Shown here: positions 48,201 through 56,691 of the stretch, piece by piece
Layout of the letters: the number at the start of each line of letters is the position of its first letter
Numbering within the stretch: position 1 is the first letter of the stretch
Assembly: GCF_900129355.1 (NCBI RefSeq)
Contig: NZ_FQVL01000001.1
Location: 248,001-312,000 of the forward strand
Reading direction: 5' to 3'
Source of the DNA: Seinonella peptonophila
Lineage (GTDB): Bacteria > Bacillota > Bacilli > Thermoactinomycetales > Thermoactinomycetaceae
Length of the DNA stretch: 64,000 bases
The notes under the pieces: generated by a model
What the model was told of the DNA's origin: nothing
Database searches by the model: none
What the model saw: the letters and a program-made list of their open reading frames with translations, nothing else
Made by a program: the position numbers and the translations under genes

Positions 48201-49007
48201 AAAATACGATCCCAGCACCACTTCTCTCTCGTTGTAAATCCGCGAAAAATAAATAAATAATGCAGACAGCATAAGCGTGTTAAGGCTTACATGATATGCC
48301 TGACAAAACGCCTCCAGCTTTCGTTTGACTTTCTCCGAAATGGGATATACTATTCGATTCGCTGTGAGACTTCGTTCATATAACGCATCTACACGAGCCG
48401 ATAACGATTCGGAAATCGTCGCAAACTCATGTTGCCAAAACTGTTGATCCTGTTGAAACCGCTTGGATTGTAGATACTCAGATTCAGCAGCAAGATAGCG
48501 TTGAAACGGAACGGGAACGATCGGTTCAACGATTTCTCTGTCTATCAATTGTTTATAAATCGTTTCAATCTTTTGCGCTACAAGCACAATCGAGATCCCA
48601 TCCACTAAAATATGATGACAGCGAATCAATAAATCCACTTTTCCCCCTCGCTTTACAAGGGTAAAGTCATAAAGATCCGCATCATATAACGCAAAGGATT
48701 GCTTGGCTTGTTTCTCAAACCACTGAGCCAACTCCTCCTCCTTCATTTCACCTAAATCAACTACTTTCACAGTCACCATTGGATCATTGACTACATACTG
48801 AGCAGGTTCCAGTCCATTTTGTTCGCTCAGTCTAACACGCATGAGCTCATATGCCTCCACAAAAAACTGAATCGCCTTTTTCATTAATGGGAAATTTAAC
48901 GAATCAAAAGTTTTGCGTACAACAACATTTGAAACACTTGTGTCAGGAAAAAGGGATTCAGTATACCATATCCTTTTCTGTGAATCCGTTAATTTGTATA
49001 GGATCAT
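45246..49007 (-). CDS. Stand-alone nonribosomal peptide synthetase, C-A(Thr)-PCP-TE
   Basis: About 1253 residues from ATG 49007 (AAAAGG 12-13 bases upstream). Condensation domain ~1-430 with HHILVDG at 131-137; adenylation domain ~440-930 with YTSGTTGQPKG, YGITE, YRTGD and NGKVDR; carrier domain ~960-1030 with FERGGHSLKA (phosphopantetheine Ser); thioesterase to the end with GYSAG and a late His (GNHMD). The ten specificity residues read D-F-W-N-I-G-M-V-H-K, the code known for threonine. The C domain expects an acyl or peptidyl donor, but no partner NRPS, PKS or starter gene is nearby. Domain order equals the last module of DhbF, the bacillibactin synthetase, so a siderophore-like or small Thr ester/amide product is possible. 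GC is visibly above the flanks. Confidence 0.9.
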   Translation of the reverse strand: MILYKLTDSQKRIWYTESLFPDTSVSNVVVRKTFDSLNFPLMKKAIQFFVEAYELMRVRLSEQNGLEPAQYVVNDPMVTVKVVDLGEMKEEELAQWFEKQAKQSFALYDADLYDFTLVKRGGKVDLLIRCHHILVDGISIVLVAQKIETIYKQLIDREIVEPIVPVPFQRYLAAESEYLQSKRFQQDQQFWQHEFATISESLSARVDALYERSLTANRIVYPISEKVKRKLEAFCQAYHVSLNTLMLSALFIYFSRIYNEREVVLGSYFSNRKAKDRTALGMFVSTVPVRMEVNEEQPVLEWIRETQRKQMRILRHQKYPYNRLIQEMRQHGQDIKQLFTVGMDYQEVGVEGDPIFNGYDFNELSLHIKKYTMTDRLVLSIDYRQEMFSQSEVDQLVERIIKLVIDMIQSPDQLVARLEICSEQEKQQMLVEFNSTQAEYPKEKTLHALFEEQVDLTPHNIAVVFQEEQLTFMELNEQANRLARVLRQRGVKPDDRVGLMMERSLEVIVGILAILKAGGAYVPIDPEYPVERIQFMLSDSGARLVLSQASIMERLQSVGGESVQWLEVTSTEGMEAFNLSSINQSTDLAYVIYTSGTTGQPKGVMVEHRNVVRLLLNDASLFDFDQNDIWTLFHSYCFDFSVWEMYGALLYGGKLVIVPSQVTKEPKQFLELLRREKVTILNQTPSAFDHLAQQEMNHEESDLMVRKVIFGGEALSPRKLSHWKRKYPHTQLINMYGITEITVHATYKEITELEIESNVSNIGKPIPTLQTMVLDHNKNLVPIGVTGELYISGEGVARGYLNQRELTKERFIESPFVTGERMYRTGDLAYWLENGDLVYMGRIDQQVKVRGYRIEPGEIESALLEHAQVMDVTVRDWQTEAGDDCFLCAYVVSSQPIAVTELREHLRQKLPEYMIPSFFVAMEQIPLTSNGKVDRNALPEPSSEFQPEYVPPITELEEQLVAIWEEVLGIDRIGVTDHFFERGGHSLKAIALTSKIDEVLNVQINLSTIFQYPRIRQLAIYLNHTETQSNNPTGLTLFNQKTDSSLFCFPSIIGFGTIFSGMAQLIKTHSLYGFDFIDDKDLLQKYIDQMVEIQPKGPYTLLGYSAGCTLIFELAKRMESQGYEISSLIMVDGLPRTEKRWVSEDNVQQQAAEEVEMWYVQYHLDTYFSQYTKQDFVERVKCYHMYLNRLLNSGRVQAPIHLITSTDELPEREIWRNMTSRFYRYQGAGNHMDMLITPYFEQNAEIIRDILHN

Positions 49008-49251
49008 GTAATATATCAATCCTTTTATCTAAAAATATATAATAATAAACTCTAAGGACATATATGACTATTGTCAATGATTTTATATTTATTAACCACG
49101 AATATAAGGGGATTTTCAAATATAAAAAAATCTATACAAACGAAAAAATATAGTCAATATGTTTAAATTTTAAATGTTAATTAATGAATAATTCAAATAA
49201 TAATCAAGTTAACAATCATGAATCTCTTATTTCACCAGCTCGATTCAATAC

Positions 49252-49277
49252 AAAAAAGCCATCCAATGGGATGGCTT
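49252..49277 (-). terminator. Strong intrinsic terminator, minus strand
   Basis: AAGCCATCC (49256-49264) pairs with GGATGGCTT (49269-49277), four-base loop; on the minus strand the stem is followed by six T. It would stop transcripts leaving the catabolic cluster before they reach the NRPS gene. Confidence 0.85.
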
Positions 49278-49713
49278 ATGGACCATTTCGTTGTGAAGAA
49301 GTCTTTTTATTTACTTCTATCTTCCATCGTGTCTGCTCTCACAATCGGAATGATGTATCCTTATACCTTGACTATCATACTTCCTATCGTTGAAATGACG
49401 TTTCTCCTCCTTTCTAGTAGTTTATATTTTTATAGAAGAATTTGAGTTAACCCTGTAAAAAAACCGAACAGCAGTGTATTCCAGGAAAGAATTGTCATCT
49501 AATGTTCAGTTGTTCTCACTTCTTACAGTCAATCCTCAAATCATCTAGAGACCGGGATTATATCCTCATCTCTTAGTGTTACCTCAAGTGTGCGTGATTA
49601 ATGTGATAAGGTAAAGATTCATTTTAGACTCGTCCAAAGTTAAGGACGTTTATAATGAACGTGTGCAGTAGAATAAAAACTCTCAGGAAAGAAATTACTA
49701 AAAACTTGAAGAT
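49278..49713. other. Intergenic region downstream of the catabolic cluster
   Basis: About 435 bases without a supported gene. Short frames here (one with two hydrophobic stretches ending at 49445) lack ribosome sites and overlap the terminator. A small CGTCC/GGACG inverted repeat lies near 49638-49652. Confidence 0.4.
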
Positions 49714-50616
49714 CTAACATCCATTTTGCTTTAATTTCCCATCGAGGAATCGCTTTGCTCGTGGAATATCTTCCTCGTCGAGATGCTCAATAATAATAGG
49801 AATATTGGGATGTATCTGCGCTAATCTTTGTAAATACAAATCATAATTGAGTATACCTAAACCAGGTGCTGGTAGTTCAACTGCTCCTGCCCCACGAAAT
49901 GTATGCGATTCAACTGCATCAATATCAGCATGTTTTTCAGCAGTATCCTCAGCTCGTTTACAATCCTTTGCATGTGCAATCTTGATTCGATCGCCAAGCG
50001 CATCCATCATTTTATTGATTTCTTGATCAACCTTGTCAATATTATGATCGGTAAAATAGTTTGTTGGATCCATGAGTAGGCCTAATGAAGGGTGATTGAT
50101 GTCAGCAAATAAACGTAATACTTCTTTGACAGAACCAATGACGTTATTGACATAGTTCTCCACCAAAAAAACAGAACCATGTTCATGAGCGAACTTCACT
50201 AAATCCTCTATTGTTTTACATACTTCTTCATACGCCTCTTCTGAACTGTTTTTTGGATCATAGACCCAATCACTTTCTTGGTTATAGGTACCTGTTTCAC
50301 TGATAACGTATGGTGTTCCTAAATCACGCGCAAACTTTAAGAGTGTTTTAAGCCCTTGCACATTCTCTTTCCGTATCTCTTCATTAGGATGAATGATATT
50401 GGTATATCCAGAAATCGCAACGATAGGGAGGTTTGCTTCACGAAATGCGTCGCGAATAAAATGGCACTTTCTCTGATCTAATGTATCAAATGAGAGATCC
50501 ATATCTTTGAAAGAGAGATCTAATTGTACACAACTAAATCCATCTGCTTTTATTTTTTTGATCGATTCTTCCAATGAATAAGGATAGTATCCGTTAAATA
50601 TGCCTACCGATAGCAT
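49714..50616 (-). CDS. TIM-barrel sugar phosphate isomerase/epimerase
   Basis: A 300-residue xylose-isomerase-like barrel protein (AP-endonuclease 2 family). Metal ligands of the family appear as Glu in VISETGTYN and FLVENYVNN, His/Asp in KIAHAKDCKR and the final Glu in IIIEHLDEED. Such enzymes isomerise or epimerise keto sugars or inositol derivatives. It is the last gene of the cluster; its ATG overlaps the end of the oxidoreductase gene by 13 bases. Confidence 0.85.
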   Translation of the reverse strand: MLSVGIFNGYYPYSLEESIKKIKADGFSCVQLDLSFKDMDLSFDTLDQRKCHFIRDAFREANLPIVAISGYTNIIHPNEEIRKENVQGLKTLLKFARDLGTPYVISETGTYNQESDWVYDPKNSSEEAYEEVCKTIEDLVKFAHEHGSVFLVENYVNNVIGSVKEVLRLFADINHPSLGLLMDPTNYFTDHNIDKVDQEINKMMDALGDRIKIAHAKDCKRAEDTAEKHADIDAVESHTFRGAGAVELPAPGLGILNYDLYLQRLAQIHPNIPIIIEHLDEEDIPRAKRFLDGKLKQNGC

Positions 50617-51731
50617 GATTCATCCCCCTCTGTAGTAACCTCTGAAAATTTAACTGTCCGTTTTTCATCAATCGACCGATAACAAGCGTCAATGGCTGCC
50701 ATTGTGCTCAGATTATCTTTCCCACTAATTTCAGGTTCTGTATCCGTTTCCACTGCTCGTAACAGCTGCGCCATTGTACCCTGAAAAGCATCAGGAAACC
50801 ACACTCGATCCCATGTAGGGCGAATCCAGCGATCTGGAAACCGTTTTGATGTAAACGCAAGGGTACTCGGACATCGTTCAGGAAATTTTGGCCATCCAAA
50901 TGTCCCTTGAGCCATCCCATCTAATCCTTCAACTCGCCATTTAATGTAAATATCCTCTTCTGTTCCTTCCCCCGGCCAGGCCCACACGTCATCCAAGCTC
51001 GTCGCCATCAGGTCATTCTCGTACTGAAATGTATACTGAGAGATCCCATCGATATGATCAAATGAAGTTCGTGGATCTTTCCTAGTAACTGCTGTTATGC
51101 GTTCGGGGTTTCCAAAAAGGTACCGGAATACATCAATGTGATGGATGCCCATATTTAAAATCTCGATATGTTTGTATTGATGTAAAAAATCTTGCCAATG
51201 AGGAATTGCCCGCATTTCAATCGTAGCCAAGACAGCATCACCCAAAACATTTTGATCTAATAGTGATTTTAGTGCTCGCATTGCCGGATCATAACGCATA
51301 TTGGAATTGACTGCTAGCTTAATCCCCGCCTCTTCACATAACTTCACGATCTCGTATGCCTCGTCTAAATTCATCGCCAATGGCTTTTGACAAAGAATAC
51401 CCCGAATATGTTTGTGCTTCACCGCTTTTTGAACCACTGATAACTGTTGATCGGGTGGTATAGCGATATCCAAAATCTCAATCTCTTCATCTTCAATCAA
51501 TTCATCCCAAGTCGGATAAACTTTCTGGATTCCACGAAGCTCAGCGGTAGATTTGGCAGTTTCAAATGTTCGGGAAGCAATTGCATATGGATTAAAGCCT
51601 GCTTCCTTGTATGCAATGAGATGACAATCCCGCATAATAAATCCGGCACCAATACAACCTATCCGAAAAGATTTATTTTTTGGCATTTCAGGATCAATTA
51701 CCAAGTCTAACTCAACTGGTTGATTTCCCAT
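50604..51731 (-). CDS. Gfo/Idh/MocA-family oxidoreductase
   Basis: A 375-residue NAD(P)-dependent sugar or inositol dehydrogenase-like protein. Rossmann motif GCIGAGFIMRDCH (about 25-37), the catalytic Lys in CQKPLAMN (EKP motif with Gln before Lys), and the His pair region MGIHHIDVFRYL. C-terminal domain is typical alpha/beta. Tight coupling with the downstream isomerase suggests they share a substrate path. About 90 bases after the aldehyde dehydrogenase gene. Confidence 0.88.
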   Translation of the reverse strand: MGNQPVELDLVIDPEMPKNKSFRIGCIGAGFIMRDCHLIAYKEAGFNPYAIASRTFETAKSTAELRGIQKVYPTWDELIEDEEIEILDIAIPPDQQLSVVQKAVKHKHIRGILCQKPLAMNLDEAYEIVKLCEEAGIKLAVNSNMRYDPAMRALKSLLDQNVLGDAVLATIEMRAIPHWQDFLHQYKHIEILNMGIHHIDVFRYLFGNPERITAVTRKDPRTSFDHIDGISQYTFQYENDLMATSLDDVWAWPGEGTEEDIYIKWRVEGLDGMAQGTFGWPKFPERCPSTLAFTSKRFPDRWIRPTWDRVWFPDAFQGTMAQLLRAVETDTEPEISGKDNLSTMAAIDACYRSIDEKRTVKFSEVTTEGDESCYR

Positions 51732-51822
51732 TGGTTTACCACCTACCTTTTTTATCGATCCAGAGAATCTTACGCCAACATTAATACGAGAACGAGCATC
51801 ACCCCCCCTTAAGTGAAACTTT

Positions 51823-53295
51823 TTACCCTTTTACAAAAATCGTCTTGATCGATGTGAAAAATTCTTTCGCTGCTTCTCCCTGTTCACGTGAATGAGAGCT
51901 GGATTGTTTCATTCCCCCAAAGGGTGCTTGCAATTCAACACCTGCGGTTTCAGCATTAATCCGTATCATGCCCGCCTCAACTTCCCGAATCACATTCAAC
52001 ATATTTGAAATATCTTTCGTAAAGATCGAAGCACTCAAACCAAATTCGACATCGTTTGCCAGATGAATCGCTTCTTCCATTGAATCGAATTTCATCAGGG
52101 CCAACACAGGACCGAAAATCTCTTCTTTTGCAATCGTCATCGTTGAGATGACATCGTCAAATACCGTTGGTTCAACAAAAAACCCCTCTCTTAACGCTGG
52201 ATCATCAGGTGTACTTCCGCCAAATAGCAGTGTGGCCCCTTCTTTTTTTGCAGTTTCGATATAGGACATCACCGTCTGCCACTGATTTTTACTCGCACAT
52301 GGACCCATCCAGGTCTTTTCGTCCAAACCATTACCTACTTGCAACTTACGCACCTTTTCCAAGAGCTTTTGTTTAAATTCATCATAAATCGATTGATGGA
52401 CAATTACGCGGCTCGTTGCTGTACATTTCTGACCAGTCGAACGCAGTCCACCGCTAATCGTTGCTTCAACTGCTTGCTCCAAATCAGCATCTGCGGCAAT
52501 AATGACTGGATTTTTCCCTCCCATTTCTAACTGATACTTTGCACCACGCTCAATAGCTCCTTTAGCCACTATCCTCCCAACGCGGTTTGAACCCGTAAAC
52601 GTAATCCCATTCACTTTTTGATTCTCAATCAACCGTGTACCTACAGTTGATCCTTTGCCCATCACCAAGTTTATTACTCCAGCAGGCAATTGCGCCTCGT
52701 GAAAACAATCGATCAATTGAGCAGCAGTTATCGTGCTTTCTTGAGCAGGCTTCAATATGACTGTATTTCCATAGATCAAAGCTGGAGCAATCTTCCAAAC
52801 AGGGATCGCGATCGGAAAATTCCAAGGAGAAATCACACCAACAACGCCGAGCGGAACTCTTGTGGTAAACATAAGACCTTCCCGATCCGTGGAGGGAATG
52901 ACATCCCCATTCTTTCTCAATCCTTCACCTGCATAGTAGCGCAGAATAGCAACACCTCTTGCAGCTTCTCCTTTGGCTTCGAACAAGGTTTTTCCCATTT
53001 CTCGGGTCATTGTTTCGGCAATCATATCAATCTTTTGTTCAAATATATCCGCCACTCGATAAAGGTAATCTCCCCGTTCTGCGCCTGTTAAATTTCGCCA
53101 AGCAATCTGAGATCGCTCAGCTGCATCAATTGCTTGATCAACCTCTGCAATTATCGATTCATGAACATAACCAATAATTTCCTGCTGATTCGCTGGGTTA
53201 CGAATAGCATTTAGGGTTTCATCTTCGAAATCATCCAAAACCCATTTTCCGTTTACATAGTTACCGTATTTTTTTGCATTCACAAAAGTAGTCAC
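51823..53295 (-). CDS. Aldehyde dehydrogenase, alpha-ketoglutarate-semialdehyde type
   Basis: About 490 residues from GTG 53295 (GGAGG eleven bases upstream; the frame opens at 53322). Catalytic Cys in GQKCTATSR, general base Glu in LEMGGKNP, cofactor region [10 protein letters not shown]. The C-terminal signature [23 protein letters not shown] resembles GucD/YcbD of B. subtilis, which oxidises 2,5-dioxopentanoate to alpha-ketoglutarate at the end of sugar-acid pathways. The FAH-family gene just upstream would make that semialdehyde in a Weimberg-type route. Confidence 0.85.
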   Translation of the reverse strand: MTTFVNAKKYGNYVNGKWVLDDFEDETLNAIRNPANQQEIIGYVHESIIAEVDQAIDAAERSQIAWRNLTGAERGDYLYRVADIFEQKIDMIAETMTREMGKTLFEAKGEAARGVAILRYYAGEGLRKNGDVIPSTDREGLMFTTRVPLGVVGVISPWNFPIAIPVWKIAPALIYGNTVILKPAQESTITAAQLIDCFHEAQLPAGVINLVMGKGSTVGTRLIENQKVNGITFTGSNRVGRIVAKGAIERGAKYQLEMGGKNPVIIAADADLEQAVEATISGGLRSTGQKCTATSRVIVHQSIYDEFKQKLLEKVRKLQVGNGLDEKTWMGPCASKNQWQTVMSYIETAKKEGATLLFGGSTPDDPALREGFFVEPTVFDDVISTMTIAKEEIFGPVLALMKFDSMEEAIHLANDVEFGLSASIFTKDISNMLNVIREVEAGMIRINAETAGVELQAPFGGMKQSSSHSREQGEAAKEFFTSIKTIFVKG

Positions 53296-53352
53296 GATAT
53301 GAATAGCCTCCCTTATCTTCACTCATTCAGCATAAATAATTTTCCGGTGACT

Positions 53353-54237
53353 TTAGGACAGATTGCTACCTACTATATTTGTCAAAATTCCTATTTCAGG
53401 GATTTCGATCTCGATTCGATCCTTGGGCAAAAGTGTAAAATCTTCAGGAGGAACGATGCATGTACCTGTTAGTAAAACCGTACCATCAAAAAGAATATTA
53501 TCTTGCGCCAAATAAGAGACTAATTCATCAAAACGCCTTTTCAGTTGATTGGTGTTTGCTGTATCTTCAAAAACAATCACGTCATTGCGGAATATACGAC
53601 AGCTAATCTGTAATTCATAGGGGTTCTTTACTGATTCGATCAATCGAATCGCTGGACCAATCGAACAAGAATTACGCCATATCTTAGCCTGTGGTAAATA
53701 GAGAGGGTTCTCTCCTTCAATATCTCGACAACTCATATCATTTCCGATGGTGTAACCGAGGATATCTCCTTTACGGCTTAATACCAACCCTAATTCCGAT
53801 TCAGGTACCTGCCAATCGGAGTCACTTCGAATATAGACTGTATCATTTGTTCCGACTGTACGAGCAGCCGTTGATTTAAAAAAGATTTCTGGTCGATCCG
53901 CCGCATATACTTTGTCATAAAAAGTATGAACATCCATCTTCCCATCTGTCGCTTCAAAATTTCTAGCTTCTCTACTTCGTTGATAAGTCACACCCGCAGC
54001 CCATACTTCAGGAGCTTTTACAGGTACGAGCAGCTTAAGTTCTTCCACTGCTGATGGAAGCGGAGTCTGTTTTTGCACAATTTCACTCACCCACTCAAAA
54101 ATCGAAACGTTTTTATTTTCTGCTTGAATAATTAAATCAGTGAAATCTTGCCCTTCTAAGCGATATAGTTCATGATCGTCTGTAATAGCTGCCATAACAG
54201 TATTTTCCCGATCTCTAAAACGAATGATCCGCATCAT
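53353..54237 (-). CDS. Fumarylacetoacetate-hydrolase-family protein, putative 2-keto-3-deoxy sugar acid dehydratase
   Basis: A 294-residue FAH-fold enzyme. Metal ligands and family core: WAAGVTYQRSREAR, PESELGLVL (the Glu pair), GYTIGNDMSCRDIE (Asp), PQAKIWRNS and GTVLLTGTCIVPPEDF. Sequence layout resembles the 2-keto-3-deoxy-pentonate dehydratases of the Weimberg pathway, which also belong to this fold, and its neighbour is a semialdehyde dehydrogenase; other hydrolase or decarboxylase roles remain possible. AAAGGAG precedes the ATG, with a CGAAACGTTTCG palindrome upstream. Confidence 0.8.
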   Translation of the reverse strand: MMRIIRFRDRENTVMAAITDDHELYRLEGQDFTDLIIQAENKNVSIFEWVSEIVQKQTPLPSAVEELKLLVPVKAPEVWAAGVTYQRSREARNFEATDGKMDVHTFYDKVYAADRPEIFFKSTAARTVGTNDTVYIRSDSDWQVPESELGLVLSRKGDILGYTIGNDMSCRDIEGENPLYLPQAKIWRNSCSIGPAIRLIESVKNPYELQISCRIFRNDVIVFEDTANTNQLKRRFDELVSYLAQDNILFDGTVLLTGTCIVPPEDFTLLPKDRIEIEIPEIGILTNIVGSNLS

Positions 54238-54255
54238 AATGCTCCTTTCATTTTA

Positions 54256-54267
54256 CGAAACGTTTCG
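54256..54267. promoter_or_regulatory. LacI-type operator, perfect 12-bp palindrome
   Basis: CGAAACGTTTCG sits between the binding-protein-like gene and the FAH gene, 19 bases before the FAH ATG. A near copy lies at the head of the cluster. Central CG symmetry is typical of LacI-family operators. Confidence 0.65.
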
Positions 54268-54269
54268 CA

Positions 54270-55412
54270 TTACTTTGTTAAAATGGCATCGAATAACTGG
54301 CAAATGGATTGAGCTGTATCAAGACAAGTTTGCTGCCCGCTTAAAAAACGATGGATCGATTGACCGGCTTGTTCTTGTAGATGAATTGATCCTGCGGCTC
54401 TAGGGCGCATCGAAGCTCCTTCCATCGTGTGAATGGTTCTCGCAAAAAAGTGATTCGACAACTCATTAATGCGTGTATTACTCCAAGCCTGAAGATGGCC
54501 TGGTTGACCTCCACTCGTAAAATATGTTCCCTGTTGCGATTGTACATTTGAAACAAACTCAGCATACTGACAAGCTGCTTCTATATGCTTAGAGTGAGCA
54601 GAAATTGCTAAGCCCACACCACCTAGTACACCTCCAATCGGTGTTTGTTGTTTTGACGGAATATCCGCAAAATGAATGGGAAAGGTTCGGAAATTTGCTT
54701 GTGAATAATTACAATAACCAAAAATAATTGGTACATATGCGATGTCATTTGTAGACGACATCCGATCCAAGACTTGAATCGGATTGGAATAACGAAGCTC
54801 TGCATGCGTTTGATTGGAGAGAAATTGCAATAGATCCAAAACTTCCATGGCTAATTGCGTTTCAATGCTATCGACGGAATTACTGTTATTAAAATTGGAG
54901 TAAATGGTTAGAAAACTACAAAATGCGTGTGTTGAATTCAATGGAATAGCCATTTTAATGGTTTTCGGTAATTTCGACACTAAGTTTAATACTTCATCCC
55001 AAGTTGTTGGAACAGAAAGATCCATTCGATTTAATAAATCGGATCGGTACGCTGAAACCTGAGCTGCCGCATCAATGGCAAACGCCCATTGATGCCCCTC
55101 CCAGTGATAACTTTGATAACTTGGTCCCACACTATTTTGTGCTTGCTCTTCTAAAACAGATGAGGAAATCCACTCATCTAATGGAACAATCACTCCTTTT
55201 TTAACATTTTCTCCGATACTGGGGTGGTCAAGTAGAATCAAATCGTATGTCTCAGCTAAAATCTCAACAGGAAAATCTTCAAAGTCTTTTAACGAATGTT
55301 TATCCCATATAATAGATAGTTCAGAGTTTCTTTGTTGAAATTCCTTCGATGTTGCTACTAAAGGAGCAAATCCTCGAACATGATCCCAGGCAATACCTCG
55401 TAATTTAATCAT
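54270..55412 (-). CDS. Solute-binding-protein-like protein without signal peptide
   Basis: About 380 residues from ATG 55412 (AGAGGGAGAG upstream). The fold is that of extracellular sugar-binding proteins of ABC transporters (family 1): ILAETYDLILLDHP, VPTTWDEVLNLVSKLP, GGVLGGVGLAISAHSKHIEAA. It starts directly at the mature fold, with no signal peptide or lipobox, so it should stay in the cytoplasm. It may be an intracellular ligand sensor or sequestering protein; the cluster has a separate lipoprotein binding protein at 61001. Confidence 0.75.
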   Translation of the reverse strand: MIKLRGIAWDHVRGFAPLVATSKEFQQRNSELSIIWDKHSLKDFEDFPVEILAETYDLILLDHPSIGENVKKGVIVPLDEWISSSVLEEQAQNSVGPSYQSYHWEGHQWAFAIDAAAQVSAYRSDLLNRMDLSVPTTWDEVLNLVSKLPKTIKMAIPLNSTHAFCSFLTIYSNFNNSNSVDSIETQLAMEVLDLLQFLSNQTHAELRYSNPIQVLDRMSSTNDIAYVPIIFGYCNYSQANFRTFPIHFADIPSKQQTPIGGVLGGVGLAISAHSKHIEAACQYAEFVSNVQSQQGTYFTSGGQPGHLQAWSNTRINELSNHFFARTIHTMEGASMRPRAAGSIHLQEQAGQSIHRFLSGQQTCLDTAQSICQLFDAILTK

Positions 55413-55470
55413 TTCAGCTCTCCCTCTGGACAATCATCAACTAACAATATATCTCTACATATTCAGTGAT

Positions 55471-56691
55471 TTATTTTTTCTCTGGAAAGTTCTCTGTTTC
55501 ATCGTAGACAACACCAGACTCCTTCATCTGTGCAATCTCATCCTGGGAATAGCCAATCGATTGTAAAATCTCTACCGTATGCTCTCCTACTAATGGTGGC
55601 TGAAGACGAATCGTGCCTGGTGAATTCGAAAAAAGAATCGGGATTCCAAGTAACTTTAGTTTTCCTTCTGTTGTATGATCCATTTCAACAATCATTTCGT
55701 TATGTTTTACTTGCGGATCATGAATTAAATCTTCATAATCATAAACGGGTCCACACCAAAAATTATATTGATCAAGAATCTCAATCCATTCTTTCGTTGT
55801 CTTTGTCGGAAGAATACTAGCAACAATACGATAGATTTCATCTCGATGAACCATTCCATCGTTCCATTCAGTAAATGAACGTAAACGATCATTATCAAGA
55901 GCTTCTCCTAACACATGGATTGGACCAATCGCCAGTGTGAGATAGTCATCCTTCGTTTTATAAATTCCGTATGGAGCAGTTAATAAAGTGTGAGCCAATG
56001 GTTCTTCCGTTCTCTCTGGTTTGATTCCTGCAGTCAGATAGACTGTTAACTCCTGCACTTGCATATCCATTATTGCATTCAGCATATTCACTTCTACCTT
56101 CTGCCCCTTACCTGTTCGCTCTCGATAAAACAACGCTGCTAATATCCCTTCAAAAGCGTGATGAGCTGCTGTGGCATCACAGACAAACATCGCGATGGGA
56201 TGGGGTGGATCTCCCTTTTTTCCTGTATTCCATAAGGCCCCGCTATATCCCTGAAGAACCAAATCCTGACCAGGTCGTTTGACATAGGGACCTGTTTCAC
56301 CATAACCCGAAATGCTACAATAGATAAGTCTATCATTTATATCTTTTATCTGCTCATAATCAATCCCCAGTCGCTTAGCGACTCCAGGTCGAAAGTTTTG
56401 CAACACAACGTCTGCCTCTTTAATCAATTGGTGAACTATCTGTTGTCCCTTGTCACTTTTTAAATCAATCGATAAACTTTGCTTATTTCGATTAAACGAG
56501 ATAAATGAAGAGTTTAGCCGATTTACCCAAGCGTTGGCAGCAGGAGCAGATCGATGCCACTCGCCTTTCCCTGTCGGCTCAATCTTAATCACATCAGCAC
56601 CCATATCTCCTAATTTTTGTGCTGCAAATGGACCCGCCATAGCTAATGAAAAATCTAAAATTTTAATTCCGTCTAATGGACCCTTAATCAC
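55471..56691 (-). CDS. Family III CoA-transferase (CaiB/BaiF)
   Basis: A 406-residue class III CoA-transferase that swaps CoA between carboxylic acids through an Asp intermediate. N-terminal LDGIKILDFSLAMAGPFAAQKLGDMGADVIKIE, FNRNKQSLSIDLKS, GYGETGPYVKRPGQDLVLQGYSG, then the nucleophile Asp in MFVCDATAAHHAFEG and RTGKGQKVEVNM. GTG start overlaps the epimerase gene end by 8 bases. With the enoyl-CoA hydratase in the same cluster it suggests an acyl-CoA stage in the pathway. Confidence 0.92.
   Translation of the reverse strand: MIKGPLDGIKILDFSLAMAGPFAAQKLGDMGADVIKIEPTGKGEWHRSAPAANAWVNRLNSSFISFNRNKQSLSIDLKSDKGQQIVHQLIKEADVVLQNFRPGVAKRLGIDYEQIKDINDRLIYCSISGYGETGPYVKRPGQDLVLQGYSGALWNTGKKGDPPHPIAMFVCDATAAHHAFEGILAALFYRERTGKGQKVEVNMLNAIMDMQVQELTVYLTAGIKPERTEEPLAHTLLTAPYGIYKTKDDYLTLAIGPIHVLGEALDNDRLRSFTEWNDGMVHRDEIYRIVASILPTKTTKEWIEILDQYNFWCGPVYDYEDLIHDPQVKHNEMIVEMDHTTEGKLKLLGIPILFSNSPGTIRLQPPLVGEHTVEILQSIGYSQDEIAQMKESGVVYDETENFPEKK

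Noticed and set aside
49184-49445. Two overlapping small frames, one with hydrophobic segments
   Set aside because: No ribosome sites; they run through a strong minus-strand terminator hairpin.
52690-53091. 133-residue plus-strand frame opposite the aldehyde dehydrogenase
   Set aside because: Antisense to a strongly conserved gene and without a ribosome site.
54256-54267. Palindrome considered as a CcpA cre site
   Set aside because: The flanking TG...CA positions of the cre consensus are C...G here; a local LacI-family operator fits better, though CcpA cannot be fully excluded.
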